From NCBI GenBank assembly GCA_938029995.1, contig CALHGI010000728.1, positions 1-6,084 on the forward strand: DNA of 6,084 nt. The letters run 5' to 3'. This DNA is from an uncultured cyanobacterium (lineage in GTDB: Bacteria; Cyanobacteriota; Cyanobacteriia; Phormidesmidales; Phormidesmidaceae). The position numbers were made by a program, and so were the translations under genes. The notes under the pieces are model-generated. The model was not told the origin of the DNA. It did not search any database and saw nothing but the letters and a program-made list of their open reading frames with translations. Shown here in pieces: positions 5,328 to 6,084 of this stretch. Within the stretch, counting starts at the first letter, position 1. Each line of letters starts with the position of its first letter.

Positions 5328-5429
5328 TATGGTATGTATACAAATGCGGACTTGGGTATCGTCGAGCACATGGCTAGCGAAATCTAGATTCCGGTTTGAG
5401 TGTGTTCTTCATTTTCCTCGGCATTTCTA

Positions 5430-6084
5430 ATGGCCTTTAGTCCCCATCTTTTGCTTCATAGACAGCCGACACCAGACGTAGTGCATGCGCCCTGTCAGTC
5501 GAACCTATCTCCATGGTTTGCGCCCCTGGCTTACAAAATTGGTGAAGATCTGGTGCTGCCAAATTTCTTTAAGACAATTTGCATCACCGGTCAGGAAAAT
5601 ATTCCCACCAGTGGCCCCGTAGTATTTGCGCCTACCCATCGCTCCCGGTGGGATGCTTTGTTGGTGGGTTTGGTGGGGCATCAGACCACGGGGCGCTACC
5701 TACGGTTTATGGTCACTGCCGATGAATGTTTTGGGTTGCAGGGCTGGGCGATTCGACGATTGGGCGGGTTTCCGGTGGATGTACGACGACCTGCGATCGC
5801 AACCCTACGCCACGGCATGCAGCTCCTCCGCAACCAGCAAACCCTGGTGATTTTTCCAGAAGGGGATATTTTCCGCGACAAGCAGGTGCAGCGTCTCAAG
5901 CCAGGTCTAGCAAGACTGGCCCTCCAGGCTGAGCAATCCACCCCAGGCTTAGGGGTCAAGGTCATCCCCATCTATTTCGACTATGACAATCCGCGCCCCT
6001 GCTTAGGCAGCAGTGTAGACGTGCGCATTGGTCAGCCCCTAGCGGTTGACAACTACATCACCTCTGGCTCAGCCAAGCAACAGG
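5430..6084 (+). CDS. plsC: 1-acyl-sn-glycerol-3-phosphate acyltransferase family protein, 3' end beyond window
   Basis: Membrane-associated acyltransferase expected to acylate lysophosphatidic acid to phosphatidic acid in glycerolipid synthesis. 218 codons are visible and the frame is open at the right edge. The HX4D catalytic box is HRSRWD (H70, D75), preceded by GPVVFAPT. Block II is RRLGGFPVD (109-117), block III is VIFPEGDIFRD (140-150, FPEG at 142-145), and the fourth block is KVIPIYFDY. The style, with APTHRSRWDALLV and LKPGLARLALQAE, matches cyanobacterial Sll1752-type PlsC. The N-terminal 45 residues are variable, and SPWFAPLAYKIGEDLVLP may contact the membrane. The ATG at 5430 is chosen; an in-frame GTG at 5400 is an alternative, and an in-frame stop lies just upstream of it. 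It follows tadA in the same direction after 143 bases. Confidence 0.92.
   Translation, partial: MAFSPHLLLHRQPTPDVVHAPCQSNLSPWFAPLAYKIGEDLVLPNFFKTICITGQENIPTSGPVVFAPTHRSRWDALLVGLVGHQTTGRYLRFMVTADECFGLQGWAIRRLGGFPVDVRRPAIATLRHGMQLLRNQQTLVIFPEGDIFRDKQVQRLKPGLARLALQAEQSTPGLGVKVIPIYFDYDNPRPCLGSSVDVRIGQPLAVDNYITSGSAKQQ
5793..5800. repeat. HIP1 octamer GCGATCGC
   Basis: Second copy of the cyanobacterial highly iterated palindrome, inside the plsC-family coding region. Confidence 0.85.

Noticed and set aside
5626..5971. Open frames in other phases within the acyltransferase region
   Set aside because: The frame from 5430 carries all four acyltransferase blocks without interruption, so the others are shadows.

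Overview
The window looks like a piece of a cyanobacterial chromosome. Two HIP1 palindromes (GCGATCGC, positions 1364 and 5793) are present, and the acyltransferase at the right edge has the sequence style of the cyanobacterial Sll1752-type PlsC. The genus cannot be fixed from this window. There is no CRISPR array, tRNA, rRNA or intact insertion sequence, and nothing resembles a phage or a defence island. Most of it is ordinary chromosomal housekeeping and metabolic sequence.

Left part (1-2029): a minus-strand NfsB-like nitroreductase (41-688) is divergent from a plus-strand gene for a translation initiation factor IF-3 family protein (964-1473). The IF-3 protein has a good C-terminal domain but several altered positions that are normally nearly invariant, so it may be a second, specialised copy. 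A gene-poor stretch of about 550 bases follows (1474-2029). It holds a 19-bp-stem hairpin just after infC, a clear minus-strand intrinsic terminator at about 1667-1697, a GC-rich hairpin with a competing alternative fold at 1856-1892, and a possible 29-35 residue membrane peptide directly behind the LysR gene.

Middle (2030-3893): a LysR-type regulator on the minus strand and a beta-hydroxyacid dehydrogenase on the plus strand start 94 bases apart and diverge. This is the usual layout of a LysR protein controlling its neighbour, and a CATGG-ATA-CCATG palindrome lies in the shared promoter region.

Right part (3894-6084): all genes read rightwards. After a short REP-like hairpin come yidD (membrane protein insertion efficiency factor), a single-domain cupin, tadA (tRNA adenosine deaminase, wobble inosine formation) and the 5' part of a plsC-family acyltransferase that runs off the window. 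The cupin stop codon and the tadA start codon abut exactly (TAA|ATG), so these two are almost certainly co-translated. A perfect AT-rich inverted repeat lies upstream of the cupin gene.

No clearly new multi-gene system is visible. The points most worth a second look are the divergent IF-3, the small ORF and structured RNA candidates between 1474 and 2029, and the cupin-tadA coupling.
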